Shown piece after piece: positions 7,644 to 17,354 of a stretch of 42,017 bases of DNA. The DNA lies in contig NZ_JYOO01000040.1 in the NCBI RefSeq assembly GCF_000956595.1, positions 1 through 42,017 on the forward strand, given 5' to 3'. The notes under the pieces were generated by a model. That model had not been told where the DNA came from. It worked only from the letters and a program-made list of their open reading frames with translations, and searched no databases. The DNA is from Priestia aryabhattai B8W22. GTDB taxonomy: Bacteria > Bacillota > Bacilli > Bacillales > Bacillaceae_H. Within the stretch, counting starts at the first letter, position 1. Each line of letters begins with the position of its first letter. The position numbers were made by a program, and so were the translations under genes.

Positions 7644-7761
7644 TCAAAACGCCCAGTTCCCTTTTCTAAACACAGGCTCGCTTGTACCGTCAGCTTTGAT
7701 GCCGTCGATGTCCATTTCAGCTGAGCCAATCATGAAGTCAACGTGGGTGATGCTGTCGTTT
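7644..7761. repeat. Right 118-bp direct repeat (attR; current aminopeptidase 3' end)
   Basis: It is identical to 52-169. Here the repeat is fused in frame with the rest of the aminopeptidase gene, so the island restored the coding end on integration. Confidence 0.92.
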
Positions 7762-8876
7762 GCTCCGTTTTGTGATAGCTCTTCTTTAGACATCGTTTTT
7801 CCGCCTTCTAAACAGAAGGAATACGAGCTGCCGATGGCTAAATGGTTGGATGCATTTTCGTCAAACAGCGTGTTGTAGAAAATGATGTTTGACTGAGAGA
7901 TTGGCGATTGATGCGGTACTAAGGCTACTTCGCCTAAGTATTTGGCACCTTCATCTGTTTCAATTAAGTGCTTTAACGTTTCTTCGCCTTCTTCTGCTTT
8001 TACATCAACAATTTTTCCGTTTTCAAATGTTAGCGTGAAGTTTTCAATTAAGTTTCCTGCGTAGCTAAGCGGTTTTGTGCTCGTTACTTGACCATTTACG
8101 CCGTCTTTTTTCGGAAGTGTGAATACTTCTTCTGTTGGCATATTGGCCATGAACGAGTTGCCGTCTTCATTCACACTGCCTGCGCCAACCCAAATATGTT
8201 TGTCAGGAAGCTCAATTGTTAAATCTGTTCCTGGCGCTTTATAGTGAAGCTTAGAAAATTTCTTTTCATTTAAAATGTCTACTTTTGTATGTAATGAAGC
8301 ATTATGCTCTTCCCATGCGGCCACTGGATCTTCCTGGTCTACGCGCACGGATTTAAAAATAGCTTCCCACAGTTTTTCTTGCTGCTGTTCTTCTGGAACG
8401 TCAGGAAATACTTTAGCTGCCCAGTCTTTTGAAGGAACAGCTACAATGGACCAGCTGATTTTATCGGATTGGATTGCTTCACGGAATTTTTTCATTGCTT
8501 TTCCGCTTACTTTTTGGAACGCAGCAATACGTTTGCCGTCTACTCCTTTTAGTAAGTCAGGACCGCTTGAAATTACAGATAAAACAGCGCCTCCGTTTTT
8601 CACAAGCTCTTCTCTTGCTTGAGCTTTCCAAGCAGGAAATTCATTAAATACAGATTCATCCGCTTTTTCATATTTCAAACGAACTAAATGATCGTCATGC
8701 CAGTCTACATCAACAGACTTTGCTCCAGCTTCGTACGCTTTTTTCGCAATTTCACGAACAAAATCAGCGGAAGAAATATCGGCATTAATATTTAATACTT
8801 GCCCTTTTTGAATGTTTACACCGACTTTTACAGCCAGCTCGGCGTACTTTTCAATATTGCGCTCAAACTGTTCCAT
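7644..8876 (-). CDS. ampS: M29 family metallo-aminopeptidase (AmpS-like)
   Basis: At 410 residues this is the usual length of Bacillus AmpS and thermophilic aminopeptidase T. A cytoplasmic dinuclear-metal enzyme removing N-terminal residues from peptides. C-terminal metal-ligand segments are visible: VALVPHQSPIS, then NTLFDENASNHLAIG, and NDSITHVDFMIGSAEMDIDG, containing the His, Glu, Tyr and Asp ligands of the family. ATG is preceded by AAAGGAG. The last 38 codons are the island-supplied copy of the attachment site, with no change to the protein. Its original terminator now lies 7.6 kb away at the window's left end, so read-through into the island is possible. Confidence 0.92.
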   Translation of the reverse strand: MEQFERNIEKYAELAVKVGVNIQKGQVLNINADISSADFVREIAKKAYEAGAKSVDVDWHDDHLVRLKYEKADESVFNEFPAWKAQAREELVKNGGAVLSVISSGPDLLKGVDGKRIAAFQKVSGKAMKKFREAIQSDKISWSIVAVPSKDWAAKVFPDVPEEQQQEKLWEAIFKSVRVDQEDPVAAWEEHNASLHTKVDILNEKKFSKLHYKAPGTDLTIELPDKHIWVGAGSVNEDGNSFMANMPTEEVFTLPKKDGVNGQVTSTKPLSYAGNLIENFTLTFENGKIVDVKAEEGEETLKHLIETDEGAKYLGEVALVPHQSPISQSNIIFYNTLFDENASNHLAIGSSYSFCLEGGKTMSKEELSQNGANDSITHVDFMIGSAEMDIDGIKADGTSEPVFRKGNWAF

Positions 8877-8998
8877 AATTTATCTCCTTTACGTATATAT
8901 TCTAACAACTTCATTGTATCATGAATAAAACGCCAATTAAAAATCCTAACTTATAGTTTACATAATATAATTACGTTATTTTATAGATTATTATATAG

Positions 8999-9035
8999 CA
9001 AAAGTTTGTTCTCTAAGAATCAGAACAAACTTTTG
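8999..9035. terminator. Terminator hairpin at the end of the glycolate operon
   Basis: Perfect 14-bp arms (8999-9012 and 9022-9035) surround a 9-nt loop. The right arm overlaps the last codons and stop of the IclR gene, so the stop is in the loop-proximal part. It would end the minus-strand operon before the aminopeptidase gene. Confidence 0.65.
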
Positions 9036-9814
9036 TCTTTCACAGATTCAGTTTTGTAGCCGAGCCGCTCCGAAATGTTCTTGCCTATATCAACCATGCG
9101 TTCTTGAAGATATGTTAAGCGCTCATTTGTCATACGCATCGTAGCACCAGAAATACTGACTGCAGCGACGACTTGACCAAGGTGATCAAAAATAGGCGCT
9201 GCAATGCAGGTAATTCCATATTCATTTTCTTCTAAATCCAGCGCATATCCCTTTTGTTTCACTTCTGAAAGTTCTCGAAGAAAGCTTTCTTCATCTGTAA
9301 TGGTGTGATCGGTATGAGCTGGTAAGCCTTTTCTTTCAAGAATGCTTGTTACCGTGTTAAGCGGTAAAAAAGCTAGGATAGCTTTACCAACGGAGGTGCA
9401 ATGCATTGGTGCTCTTTTCCCCACTTTTGAATGCATGCGCAGCGTCTGATTTCCTTCTAATTTTTCAATATACACTACTTCACCTTGATCGTAGACAACA
9501 AGATGAATAACTTCATTTGTTTCACTTTCAAGTTCTTGCAAAAACGGCTTTGCTTCTGTCCGTAAATCAATAGAATCTAAAAGCTTTGAACTTACTTCTA
9601 AAAACTTATACCCAAGCTTGTACCGCCCGCTTTCTTGATCTTGTTCAATATACCCATACTGAGCAAGAGTAGTTAGAATACGGTATACGGAGCTTTTATT
9701 AATGTCCATTTGCTTTGCAATTTCTGTGACTCCTACCCCTTCTCTTTCCATGCTGACAATTGTGACAATATCCAATGCCCGGCTTACAGACTTAACCATA
9801 TTTTCTCTCTCCAT
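9020..9814 (-). CDS. IclR family transcriptional regulator
   Basis: A 264-residue protein with an N-terminal winged helix-turn-helix (VTEIAKQMDINKSSVYRILTTL, about 29-50) and the IclR effector domain (about 75-250) with MHCTSVGKAILAFLP and ENEYGITCIAAPIFD segments. AGGAGAG precedes ATG at 9814; a second ATG five codons in is an alternative start. It is the last gene of the glycolate/glyoxylate operon, so it probably senses an intermediate such as glycolate or glyoxylate and controls this operon. IclR proteins of this type can activate or repress; the ligand is not readable from sequence. Confidence 0.9.
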   Translation of the reverse strand: MERENMVKSVSRALDIVTIVSMEREGVGVTEIAKQMDINKSSVYRILTTLAQYGYIEQDQESGRYKLGYKFLEVSSKLLDSIDLRTEAKPFLQELESETNEVIHLVVYDQGEVVYIEKLEGNQTLRMHSKVGKRAPMHCTSVGKAILAFLPLNTVTSILERKGLPAHTDHTITDEESFLRELSEVKQKGYALDLEENEYGITCIAAPIFDHLGQVVAAVSISGATMRMTNERLTYLQERMVDIGKNISERLGYKTESVKDKSLF

Positions 9815-9867
9815 TTTTCTTCTCTCCTCTATGTGTCATTTTACTGCCGGGCATTTTTTTATCACTT

Positions 9868-10644
9868 TTATACGTTTACACGTTCTTTCTCTGCAACAAA
9901 TGGATTTTGGAGAGTTCCAATTTCTCCGATGGTGCATTCAATAACATCGTTTGCGCTCACCAGTTCCGCGCCGACCGGACTTCCTGTTAAAACCACATCT
10001 CCCGGCTTAAGGGTCATAACAGTAGATAGGTAAGCGATCATTTCTCCAACAGAAATAATCATTAAATCTGTCGAGCTGTTTTGTTTTTCAACGCCATTTA
10101 AAAACGCTTTTACGTGAATTGACTTAAAATCAAGCTCCGTTTCGATTACGGGTCCAAGAGGCGTAAACGAATCAAAGGATTTTCCAATGGTCCAGTGCCC
10201 GTCTTCATGAAAATAATCCGGAGCCGTTACATCGTTTCCAATTGTATACCCAAATATATAATCCCGTACGTCTTCTTTTGCGATGTTCTTTGCCTCTTTT
10301 CCAATAACAACCGCAAGCTCGGATTCAAACTTAACGTGCTTAATGGCAGTTGGAATAACAATGTCTTCGTTTGGACCAATCACAGAAGATGTGGGCTTAA
10401 AAAAGAAGACAGGAATAGAAGGCATTTCCTTTGGAAGCTCCGACTTTGCGGCTGCATAATTTGCGCCTATTCCAATAATTTGATTCGGCTCTAAAGGAGC
10501 CAAAAGCTTTACTTCATTTACTGAAAAAGTCTGTCCTGTATAGTTCCATTTCTCAAATATATTTCCTTCAATAACGCTGATCGCATCCTCTTTTAGTACA
10601 CCTGTATGACGGCTATCTTGTACAGCGAACCTTACAAATTTCAT
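9868..10644 (-). CDS. Fumarylacetoacetate hydrolase (FAH) family enzyme
   Basis: A 258-residue protein with AAAGGAG before ATG. The FAH catalytic fold spans about 55-255. IGIGANYAAAKSE, FFFKPTSSVIGP, the metal-binding pair in KFESELAVVIGKE, GYTIGNDVTAPD, GKSFDSFTPLGP and the closing LKPGDVVLTGSPVG are all present. The family covers acylpyruvate hydrolases, oxaloacetate decarboxylases, hydroxyhexadienoate isomerases and ureidoglycolate lyases. Context, between malate synthase G and an IclR regulator, suggests a small 2-oxo-acid substrate or a reaction yielding glyoxylate (for example ureidoglycolate lyase). That choice is inference; the FAH domain itself is clear. Confidence 0.88.
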   Translation of the reverse strand: MKFVRFAVQDSRHTGVLKEDAISVIEGNIFEKWNYTGQTFSVNEVKLLAPLEPNQIIGIGANYAAAKSELPKEMPSIPVFFFKPTSSVIGPNEDIVIPTAIKHVKFESELAVVIGKEAKNIAKEDVRDYIFGYTIGNDVTAPDYFHEDGHWTIGKSFDSFTPLGPVIETELDFKSIHVKAFLNGVEKQNSSTDLMIISVGEMIAYLSTVMTLKPGDVVLTGSPVGAELVSANDVIECTIGEIGTLQNPFVAEKERVNV

Positions 10645-10718
10645 GACATAACTCCTTTTCCCATTTGCTGTGTTTTAATAAGGATCGTAGGTAGTCAGGT
10701 TCTTAAGATGTAAGTACA

Positions 10719-10753
10719 GCCTGCCATCTCTATGCTGACAGGCCGTTTTTTTT
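10719..10753 (+). terminator. Hairpin plus T-run between malate synthase and FAH genes
   Basis: GCCTGCCA (10719-10726) and TGACAGGC (10736-10743) form an 8-bp stem with one mismatch, followed on the plus strand by a run of nine T's. The T-run is on the strand opposite to the genes, so it would stop antisense transcripts. On the minus strand it is just a hairpin after the malate synthase stop and might stabilise or partly end that message. Confidence 0.4.
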
Positions 10754-12930
10754 TACTGTTTTATAGCTGCTTTTGCCTTTGCTTCGATACGGCGGCGGTG
10801 TAAAATCGGCTCCGTATAGCCGTTTGGCTGATCATAGCCTTGAAATACTAAATCGCAGGCTGCCTGAAAAGCAATAGATGTGCTGTAGTTCGATGACATT
10901 GGCTGATACAGAGGATCATTTTCATTTTGTTGATCTACTACTTTTGCCATTCGCTTTAGCGTTTCCGTTACTTGTTCTTTTGTACAAATTCCATGATGAA
11001 GCCAGTTGGCTACGTGCTGACTGGAAATACGAAGCGTTGCCCGGTCTTCCATCAGCCCTACATTATTAATATCCGGTACTTTTGAGCACCCTACTCCTTG
11101 GTCGACCCATCTTACTACATAGCCAAGTATTCCTTGAGCGTTGTTGTCTAGCTCCTGCTGGATTTCATCTTTGCTCCAATTTGGTTTTTCTGCCACAGGA
11201 ATTTGCAAAATATCATCTCGTAGATCGGTAGACTGAGTAAGCAATTCATTTTGAACATCTCTTACATCAATTTGATGGTAGTGAAGAGCATGGAGCGTCG
11301 CTGCAGTCGGTGAAGGCACCCATGCCGTATTCGCTCCTGCTTTTAAATGCCCCACTTTTTGCTTAAGCATTTCGGCCATCATATCCGGCATTGCCCACAT
11401 GCCTTTTCCGATTTGAGCGCGGCCTTGGAACCCGCTTGCTAACCCTACATTTACATTAGACTGTTCGTAGCCTTGAAGCCATTTAGACGCCTTCATATCA
11501 TTTTTACGGATAACGGCGCCTGCTTCCATAGAAGTGTGAATTTCGTCACCTGTTCGATCCAAGAATCCAGTATTAATAAACGCCACTCGGTCTTTTACTT
11601 CTTTGATGCACGCTTTTAAATTAAGCGTTGTACGGCGCTCTTCATCCATTACGCCGATTTTAATTGTATGACGCTCAAGCCCTAGCATATCTTCAATTGA
11701 ATTAAATAACGTGTTGGCAAAAGCTACTTCTTTGGAGCCGTGCATTTTCGGTTTAACGATATAGATAGAGCTCTTTTTAGAATTTTGATACGTACCGTTT
11801 TTAAGCAAAGTGTGTTTGGCAATTAAACTAGTAATTACGCTGTCTAAAATACCTTCATAGATTTCGTTGCCATTTCGATCTAAAACAGCGCTGTTTGTCA
11901 TTAAATGCCCAACGTTTCGAACAAACATAAGTGAACGGCCAGACAGTGAAATCTTTTCCTTGTCGGGAGAAATATAGGTACGGTCTGGATTTAAACGCCT
12001 TGTCATGTTTTGACTTCCTTTTTTAAAAGTAGACGTCAAATCACCTTTCATTAATCCCAGCCAGTTGCGGTAAACATCTACTTTGTCTTCTGCGTCTACT
12101 GCCGCTACTGAATCTTCACAGTCCATAATCGTCGTAAGAGCTGCTTCCATTAAAATATCTTTTACACCCGCATCGTCTGTTTTACCAATCGAATCCGTAC
12201 GATCAATTTGAACTTCAAAATGCAGGCCGTTGTTTTTGAATAAAAGAGCATCAGGGCTTTTTTCTTCTCCTTGATACCCTACAAATTTATCTTCTTCCTG
12301 TAACTCTGTTAAACTGCCATCGTTTAATTGAGCGACAAGCTTTCCATTTTCAAGACTGTACTGAACCACTTCTGCATGAGAAGACTGAACGAGCGGAATA
12401 ACTTCATCAAGAAAACTCTTCGCAAACGCAATAACTTTTTCTCCTCGAATTGGATTATAAGAACTTGTGCGCGAAGCTCCATTTTCTTCACTGATTGCAT
12501 CAGTGCCGTAAAGTGCATCATAGAGACTTCCCCAGCGTGCATTAGCAGCGTTGATAGCATACCGAGCGTTATTCACTGGTACAACAAGCTGCGGTCCCGC
12601 TTGATAGGCAATTTCGCTATCTACTCCTTCTGTACCAATAAGAAAATCTTCTGCCTTGTCTTCTAAATAGCCAATTTTCGTTAAAAACGACTTGTATTCG
12701 TTAAAGTCACCGTCAGGATTTTCTTGATGCCACGCATTAATTTGAGCTTGCAGCTGATCACGCTTTTCTAACAAACGTTTATTTACGGGTGTTAACTCGG
12801 TTACTAACGCTTCAAAATCAGACCAAAACTGTTCTGTACTTAGGCCGCTGCCCGGAAGAGCTTCCTCATTAATAAATTGATAGAGAACTGGAGCTACTTT
12901 CAGATTTCCAACTTGTTTGTAGTTTGTCAC
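10753..12930 (-). CDS. glcB: Malate synthase G
   Basis: A 725-residue protein, the standard length of the G isoform. Condenses glyoxylate with acetyl-CoA to malate, Mg-dependent, cytoplasmic. Family landmarks in order: [18 protein letters not shown] (about 265-282), [87 protein letters not shown] and, near 630, [15 protein letters not shown], which carries the catalytic Asp. GTG start at 12930 with GAGGAGG upstream. Placed after the glycolate oxidase genes, it consumes their product glyoxylate. Confidence 0.95.
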   Translation of the reverse strand: MTNYKQVGNLKVAPVLYQFINEEALPGSGLSTEQFWSDFEALVTELTPVNKRLLEKRDQLQAQINAWHQENPDGDFNEYKSFLTKIGYLEDKAEDFLIGTEGVDSEIAYQAGPQLVVPVNNARYAINAANARWGSLYDALYGTDAISEENGASRTSSYNPIRGEKVIAFAKSFLDEVIPLVQSSHAEVVQYSLENGKLVAQLNDGSLTELQEEDKFVGYQGEEKSPDALLFKNNGLHFEVQIDRTDSIGKTDDAGVKDILMEAALTTIMDCEDSVAAVDAEDKVDVYRNWLGLMKGDLTSTFKKGSQNMTRRLNPDRTYISPDKEKISLSGRSLMFVRNVGHLMTNSAVLDRNGNEIYEGILDSVITSLIAKHTLLKNGTYQNSKKSSIYIVKPKMHGSKEVAFANTLFNSIEDMLGLERHTIKIGVMDEERRTTLNLKACIKEVKDRVAFINTGFLDRTGDEIHTSMEAGAVIRKNDMKASKWLQGYEQSNVNVGLASGFQGRAQIGKGMWAMPDMMAEMLKQKVGHLKAGANTAWVPSPTAATLHALHYHQIDVRDVQNELLTQSTDLRDDILQIPVAEKPNWSKDEIQQELDNNAQGILGYVVRWVDQGVGCSKVPDINNVGLMEDRATLRISSQHVANWLHHGICTKEQVTETLKRMAKVVDQQNENDPLYQPMSSNYSTSIAFQAACDLVFQGYDQPNGYTEPILHRRRIEAKAKAAIKQ

Positions 12931-13100
12931 CGTCTGTTTCCTCCTCTTATTCTTTTACATTTTAAATTTGGACGCGCTTTCAATTCTTTTTGCCACAATG
13001 GTTAAGACGAACATATGCGGTGCTGTTTCTTATTACAAAACAGCGTTTTATTTTTGTTAAAAAAATCATATCATCGAGCGAATATATTTTCAAGAATTTT

Positions 13101-14552
13101 CTAAAAATATCCCACTTTTTTCTTTTCTTTTTTGACTTCAGCGCAGCGGCTCGGACTTGGAAAAAGCTTTCCTGCATTTAATAGATTTTTAGGATTAAAT
13201 ACTTCTCGTATATTCGTTTGTGCTTGAATTTCATCTTCATTAAAAACAAATCGCATTTCTTCTTTTTTTTCAATGCCCACACCGTGTTCCCCGGTAATCG
13301 TTCCTCCTACTTCTGCACATACTTGCAAACATGCGCTTCCGGCTTCGAGTGCTTTTTCAGTTTCCCCTGGCTTTCTAGCATCAAATAATACAAGCGGATG
13401 CAAGTTCCCGTCTCCAGCGTGAAAAATATTGGCAATACGAAGACCTGCTTCTTCGCTAATTTTGTTGATTCGCTTCAGCACTTGAGGCAGTTTACTTCTT
13501 GGAATAACCCCGTCTTGTACGAGGTAGTCAGGGGATATAGCTCCCATCGCCCCAAATCCTGTCTTCCGATTTGCCCACCATCTGGCGCGCTCTTCTTCAC
13601 TTTCAGCTACTTTCACTTCCCGTACGTTTTGTTTTTTGCATACGTCTAAAATACGAAGGATTTGCTCTTCGATACCGGCTGAAATGCCGTCTACTTCAAT
13701 TAATAAAAGAGCTTCAATATCTCTAGGGTGTCCGACTGGAAACGCAGCAGCTTCCACTCCTTCAATGGCGGTTTTATCCATCATTTCAAGCGCAGCGGGC
13801 ACAATGCCGGCTGATATAATGTCTGATACCGCTTGGCTGCCGTCTTCTACCCGGTCGAAATAGGCAAGAACCGTTTGTTTGGCTTCCGGGTTTTTCAAAA
13901 TGCGTACCGTAATTTTTGTAACGATTCCTAACGTCCCTTCTGATCCTGTTAAAAGTCCTAATAAATCATATCCTGGTTCATCTGGAATACCTTGCTTGCC
14001 AAGCTCAATCACATCTCCATTTGGAAGCACCACCTCTAGCCCTAAAATATGGTTGGTAGTTACTCCATATTTAAGACAGTGTGCCCCTCCCGCATTTTCC
14101 GCTACATTTCCACCAATGGTGCAGCAATACTGACTCGAAGGATCCGGGGCATAATAATATCCTTTTTCAGAGATCGAATTGGTTAATTTAAGATTAATAA
14201 ATCCCGGCTCTACCACGGCACGTCTGTTTTCATAGTCCACGCTAAGCAGGCGCTTCATTTTCACTAAACTAATAACCACTTCGTTATTAAGAGGAATCGC
14301 TCCGCCGCTTAGTCCTGTGCCTGCTCCTCTTGCAAGAAAAGGCAAATCGTGTTCATTGCAGTATTTAACAATGTTAGAAACTTCTTTTGTGTTTCGAGGA
14401 AATACCACCGCTTTAGGCAAGTGTCTGTGAATGGTAAACCCATCGCAGTCGTACGCAAGCAAATCTTCTTTGTGATACAAAATAGAATGAGCATCTACTA
14501 GTTGAGAAAGATTTTTTACATGAAGATCTTTTATTCTATTTTTCTTCAACAC
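13101..14552 (-). CDS. glcD: Glycolate oxidase subunit GlcD (FAD-binding)
   Basis: A 483-residue flavoprotein. The N-terminal FAD-binding (PCMH) domain shows FLARGAGTGLSGGAIPL (about 72-88), DPSSQYCCTIGGNVAENAGG, YDLLGLLTGSEGTLGIVT. The C-terminal FAD-oxidase domain ends with the family's FHAGDGNLHPL and GEHGVGIEKKEEM. GTG start at 14552 with AGGAGG upstream, overlapping the end of glcF by 17 bp, so the two are co-translated. With GlcE- and GlcF-like proteins it oxidises glycolate (or D-lactate; the family overlaps) to the 2-oxo acid. Glycolate is favoured because malate synthase G is in the operon. Confidence 0.92.
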   Translation of the reverse strand: MLKKNRIKDLHVKNLSQLVDAHSILYHKEDLLAYDCDGFTIHRHLPKAVVFPRNTKEVSNIVKYCNEHDLPFLARGAGTGLSGGAIPLNNEVVISLVKMKRLLSVDYENRRAVVEPGFINLKLTNSISEKGYYYAPDPSSQYCCTIGGNVAENAGGAHCLKYGVTTNHILGLEVVLPNGDVIELGKQGIPDEPGYDLLGLLTGSEGTLGIVTKITVRILKNPEAKQTVLAYFDRVEDGSQAVSDIISAGIVPAALEMMDKTAIEGVEAAAFPVGHPRDIEALLLIEVDGISAGIEEQILRILDVCKKQNVREVKVAESEEERARWWANRKTGFGAMGAISPDYLVQDGVIPRSKLPQVLKRINKISEEAGLRIANIFHAGDGNLHPLVLFDARKPGETEKALEAGSACLQVCAEVGGTITGEHGVGIEKKEEMRFVFNEDEIQAQTNIREVFNPKNLLNAGKLFPSPSRCAEVKKEKKKVGYF

Positions 14553-15897
14553 GATGCGCTTCCTCCTCTTCTTTTTGATAGGCCCACTCTAAAAGCTGTA
14601 CCGTGTGAACAATTTGCTGACTTCGTCCATATTTTTTCACTCCTACTGCCATCTGCAGCATACATCCTGGGTTTCCCATTGAAATCATTTCTACGTCATG
14701 GGGCACATTTTCCATTTTACTTTGAAGCACGGCTCCCGCCATGTCAGGGTTTGTTAAATTATAAATTCCTGCGCTTCCACAGCATCGGTCCGCGTTAGCC
14801 ATATGAACCATTTCAACTCCCGGAATAGAAAGCAAAATATCTCTTGGTTCTTCTCTAACTCCTTGACCATGAGCTAAATGGCAAGCATCGTGGTACGTAA
14901 TGCGCGTATGCAGCTTCGCCTGCGGAGGGCGATATCCCGTATCGTAAAGATATTTTGAAATATCCTGGACTTTTTCAGCAAAGGCTTCGGCTTTTTCAAG
15001 CCACTCTTGCTCTTCTTCTCTAAATAGTTCAGGATACTCTTTTAACATGCAGCCGCATCCCGCAGCGTTTACAATAATGGTATCGGCATGCTGAAACGCC
15101 TCTATATTTTTTTTTGCAAGCTGTCTTCCCATGTCTCGGTCTCCTGCATGAACGTGCAAAGCACCACAGCACGTCTGAGAATGAGGAATAACAACGTCGT
15201 TTCCGTTTCTTCTTAATACATTAAGAGTCGCTTCGTTAATATCGCTGAACATGACGTCCATAATGCAGCCGGTTAAAAAAGCAACTTCGGCTTTTCTTTC
15301 TGCATTTGCTTTTAGAACGCGTTCTTTTTTATATTTTTTTCGAACAGAACGGGTAATTTTAGGCATTACATGTTCCATTTCTGCTAGATGTGTTGGCATC
15401 ATATTTAACATGCCTGTTGTGCGCATCATTTTTTGCATCCCGCTTTTTTGGTACAACTTTAATAAACTTCCTGCAGCTTCCAAGCGATGGGAATGAGGAA
15501 AAAGTTCCTTAAGAAAAAATTTGCTGATCATCCCTTTCCAGCCGGTCAAAGGCATTGCTTGACGAATTTGGCCGCGAGCTTCTTCAATGAGTCCGCCAAC
15601 GTCTACATTTGCAGGGCAGGCAGTTGTACAGGCACGGCAGTCCAAACAGGCAAAAACAGGGTCTGTAAACTGTGCATTTACGTTTATTTTTCCTTCTGCT
15701 ACCGATTTGATAAGATGAACGCGTCCTCTTGGTGAATGCTGCTCTTGTCCCGTTATTTCATAAGTAGGACAAGACTCTAAGCACATTCCGCAGTGTACAC
15801 AATCCGCCCATTTTTTTTCGTCTGGCGCGTCTTTCCACAAATAGTTGCTAACGCTTTGACATGGAGCATCTTTGATATCCGCTTTCGCTGAATTCAC
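14536..15897 (-). CDS. glcF: Glycolate oxidase iron-sulfur subunit GlcF
   Basis: A 453-residue protein. Two ferredoxin-type clusters: Cys33, 36, 39 and 43 (CVHCGMCLESCP) and Cys84, 87, 90 and 94 (CLDCRACTTACP). Two CCG (DUF224) domains follow, with QTCCGALHVHAGD and ADRCCGSAGIYNLTNP. It passes electrons from the flavin subunit to the respiratory chain, probably at the membrane surface. GTG start lies directly after the glcE TAA stop, with AGGAGGA inside the end of glcE. Confidence 0.93.
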   Translation of the reverse strand: MNSAKADIKDAPCQSVSNYLWKDAPDEKKWADCVHCGMCLESCPTYEITGQEQHSPRGRVHLIKSVAEGKINVNAQFTDPVFACLDCRACTTACPANVDVGGLIEEARGQIRQAMPLTGWKGMISKFFLKELFPHSHRLEAAGSLLKLYQKSGMQKMMRTTGMLNMMPTHLAEMEHVMPKITRSVRKKYKKERVLKANAERKAEVAFLTGCIMDVMFSDINEATLNVLRRNGNDVVIPHSQTCCGALHVHAGDRDMGRQLAKKNIEAFQHADTIIVNAAGCGCMLKEYPELFREEEQEWLEKAEAFAEKVQDISKYLYDTGYRPPQAKLHTRITYHDACHLAHGQGVREEPRDILLSIPGVEMVHMANADRCCGSAGIYNLTNPDMAGAVLQSKMENVPHDVEMISMGNPGCMLQMAVGVKKYGRSQQIVHTVQLLEWAYQKEEEEAHRVEEK

Positions 15898-17223
15898 TTA
15901 GATTCCTCCTATAAATCGTTTATAGTTAAGCACATTTTTAGCGTCCATCTTTGCTTTAATTCCTGCTAGTAACGGAAAATGAGAAGGTTTTTCCCCCCAC
16001 ACATTTACTTTTTGGCGCAGTATAAAAGGCAAATGTTTAACCACCACATATCCTCCGTACGTTTTAGCCGTTTCAGTAAATGAAGTGATAACGGAAAGAA
16101 TGGCTTCTTCTGAGCCCTTTATGTAGACTGAGCAAAGACCGTGTCCAACTCCTCCATGTGCTTTTATCAGCATTGGAAGGGACGTTTTTAAAGCAGTACT
16201 TTTGTTTATCACGTCAAGTACATTTATATTTGGTACGCCAACTTTTAAAGTGGCTTCCGTTTCTTCTTCGGAAGAACAAAGTGCACCATTTGGACTAATG
16301 TTACTAAAAAATCCCCAGAACACCTCGGCTTCTTTTTCCTGCAGTACTTTTAAAATCGTATCAGCAGGCTGAATACTTTTGATGTAATTCTCTTGATAAT
16401 GAACGGAACTTTCCACGTCTTCAAAGCTGATTACAAGCGTAAACAGATGCTGCCCTATTACATCTTCAGCTAGAGAAGGATTTAATAATTCCAAAGCAAC
16501 GGGCTCTATCATGGAATCTAAGACTTTGCTAACAAAAGCATGGATTTCTTCGATATTGCCCCTTGAAAACGAAAGAAAAAGAACGCTTTGATACTTAGGC
16601 AGCGGACGCAGCTTTAACGTTACTTCTGAAATAACGCCGAGCGTTCCCATTGAACCAATAAACAGCTTATTCATATCATAGCCAGCCACGTTCTTGACGA
16701 CTTTTCCGCCTGAACGAACAATGGTTCCATCTGAATATACGACTCTCATACCGATTACTGCATCTCGCGCTGATCCATAACACAAGCGCTTTGGACCACT
16801 TTCATTCGCTGCAATAACTCCGCCGATTGTAGCGTAGTCTCTTAGAGCTGGATCAAGTGAAATTTGCTGGTTGTACGTTTTTAAATACGTTTGCAGCTCT
16901 TCAAACGGCGTACCAGCTTTTACAGTAACTGTCATATCACCTACTGTATGTTCAACAATTCCGCTGTATTCAGTCAGCGAAAGCAAAAGGTCTACTGTAT
17001 CTATAAGTCCGCCAAACCCTTTTTTTGTACCGTTCCCTTCAATGACGACTTTTTTTCCGTGTTCCGCCGCATACTTTAAAACGGCTGCTATTTCTTGTTC
17101 TGAAGTTGGCTTAACATGAAGGGATCCGTTATTTCCAAGGAAGTGATTCATATGCTGTTCTTCAAGTGTGGAAGGATGAGATAAAATGGATTTTAAATGA
17201 CCTGGAAGCTTCAACGTACTCAA
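15898..17223 (-). CDS. glcE: FAD-binding oxidase subunit, GlcE-like
   Basis: A 441-residue protein with an FAD-binding PCMH domain (about 35-215): VVIEGNGTKKGFGG, TIGGVIAANESGPKRLCYG, GGKVVKNVAGYDMNKLFIGSMGTLG. The C-terminal part (215-441) is less conserved, as in GlcE. It is longer than E. coli GlcE (about 350 residues). TTG start at 17223 with AGGAG 8-9 nt upstream. First recognised gene of the minus-strand operon, preceded by a short hydrophobic open stretch whose TGA overlaps this TTG. Confidence 0.85.
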   Translation of the reverse strand: MSTLKLPGHLKSILSHPSTLEEQHMNHFLGNNGSLHVKPTSEQEIAAVLKYAAEHGKKVVIEGNGTKKGFGGLIDTVDLLLSLTEYSGIVEHTVGDMTVTVKAGTPFEELQTYLKTYNQQISLDPALRDYATIGGVIAANESGPKRLCYGSARDAVIGMRVVYSDGTIVRSGGKVVKNVAGYDMNKLFIGSMGTLGVISEVTLKLRPLPKYQSVLFLSFSRGNIEEIHAFVSKVLDSMIEPVALELLNPSLAEDVIGQHLFTLVISFEDVESSVHYQENYIKSIQPADTILKVLQEKEAEVFWGFFSNISPNGALCSSEEETEATLKVGVPNINVLDVINKSTALKTSLPMLIKAHGGVGHGLCSVYIKGSEEAILSVITSFTETAKTYGGYVVVKHLPFILRQKVNVWGEKPSHFPLLAGIKAKMDAKNVLNYKRFIGGI

Positions 17224-17354
17224 TAAATTGACTCCTCTCGTTTTGTAATAGCAAACACCGTTTCACTAATAACATAAAGAAGTGCCATATATAATACGAC
17301 TAAAAGTAGTAGATTAATAAGAAGAATAATTAGTAGAATAGATGGAAAGATATA

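Larger units (their letters stand above)
52..7761. mobile_element. Integrated defence island at the 3' end of the aminopeptidase gene
   Basis: A unit of about 7.6 kb is bounded by a perfect 118-bp direct repeat that matches the 3' end of the M29 aminopeptidase gene. It carries a tyrosine recombinase fragment next to the right end, GTGACCA arrays inside both ends, and AT-rich cargo (defence-type genes) unlike the metabolic genes to the right. This is the classic picture of site-specific integration into a gene 3' end, with the element supplying a replacement end. The integrase lacks its N-terminal half, so present mobility is doubtful without a helper. No replication, conjugation or capsid genes are seen, so it is neither a complete ICE nor a prophage. 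Confidence 0.85.

Noticed and set aside
9773-9860. GC-rich inverted repeat (TGCCCGGC / GCCGGGCA) around the iclR start
   Set aside because: The arms are separated by about 60 bp and one lies in coding sequence; could be an operator but nothing supports it beyond the 8-bp match.
13022-13044. Hairpin with T-rich tail between malate synthase and glcD genes
   Set aside because: The stem is only 7 bp and the T's lie on the strand opposite to the genes; too weak to call a terminator.
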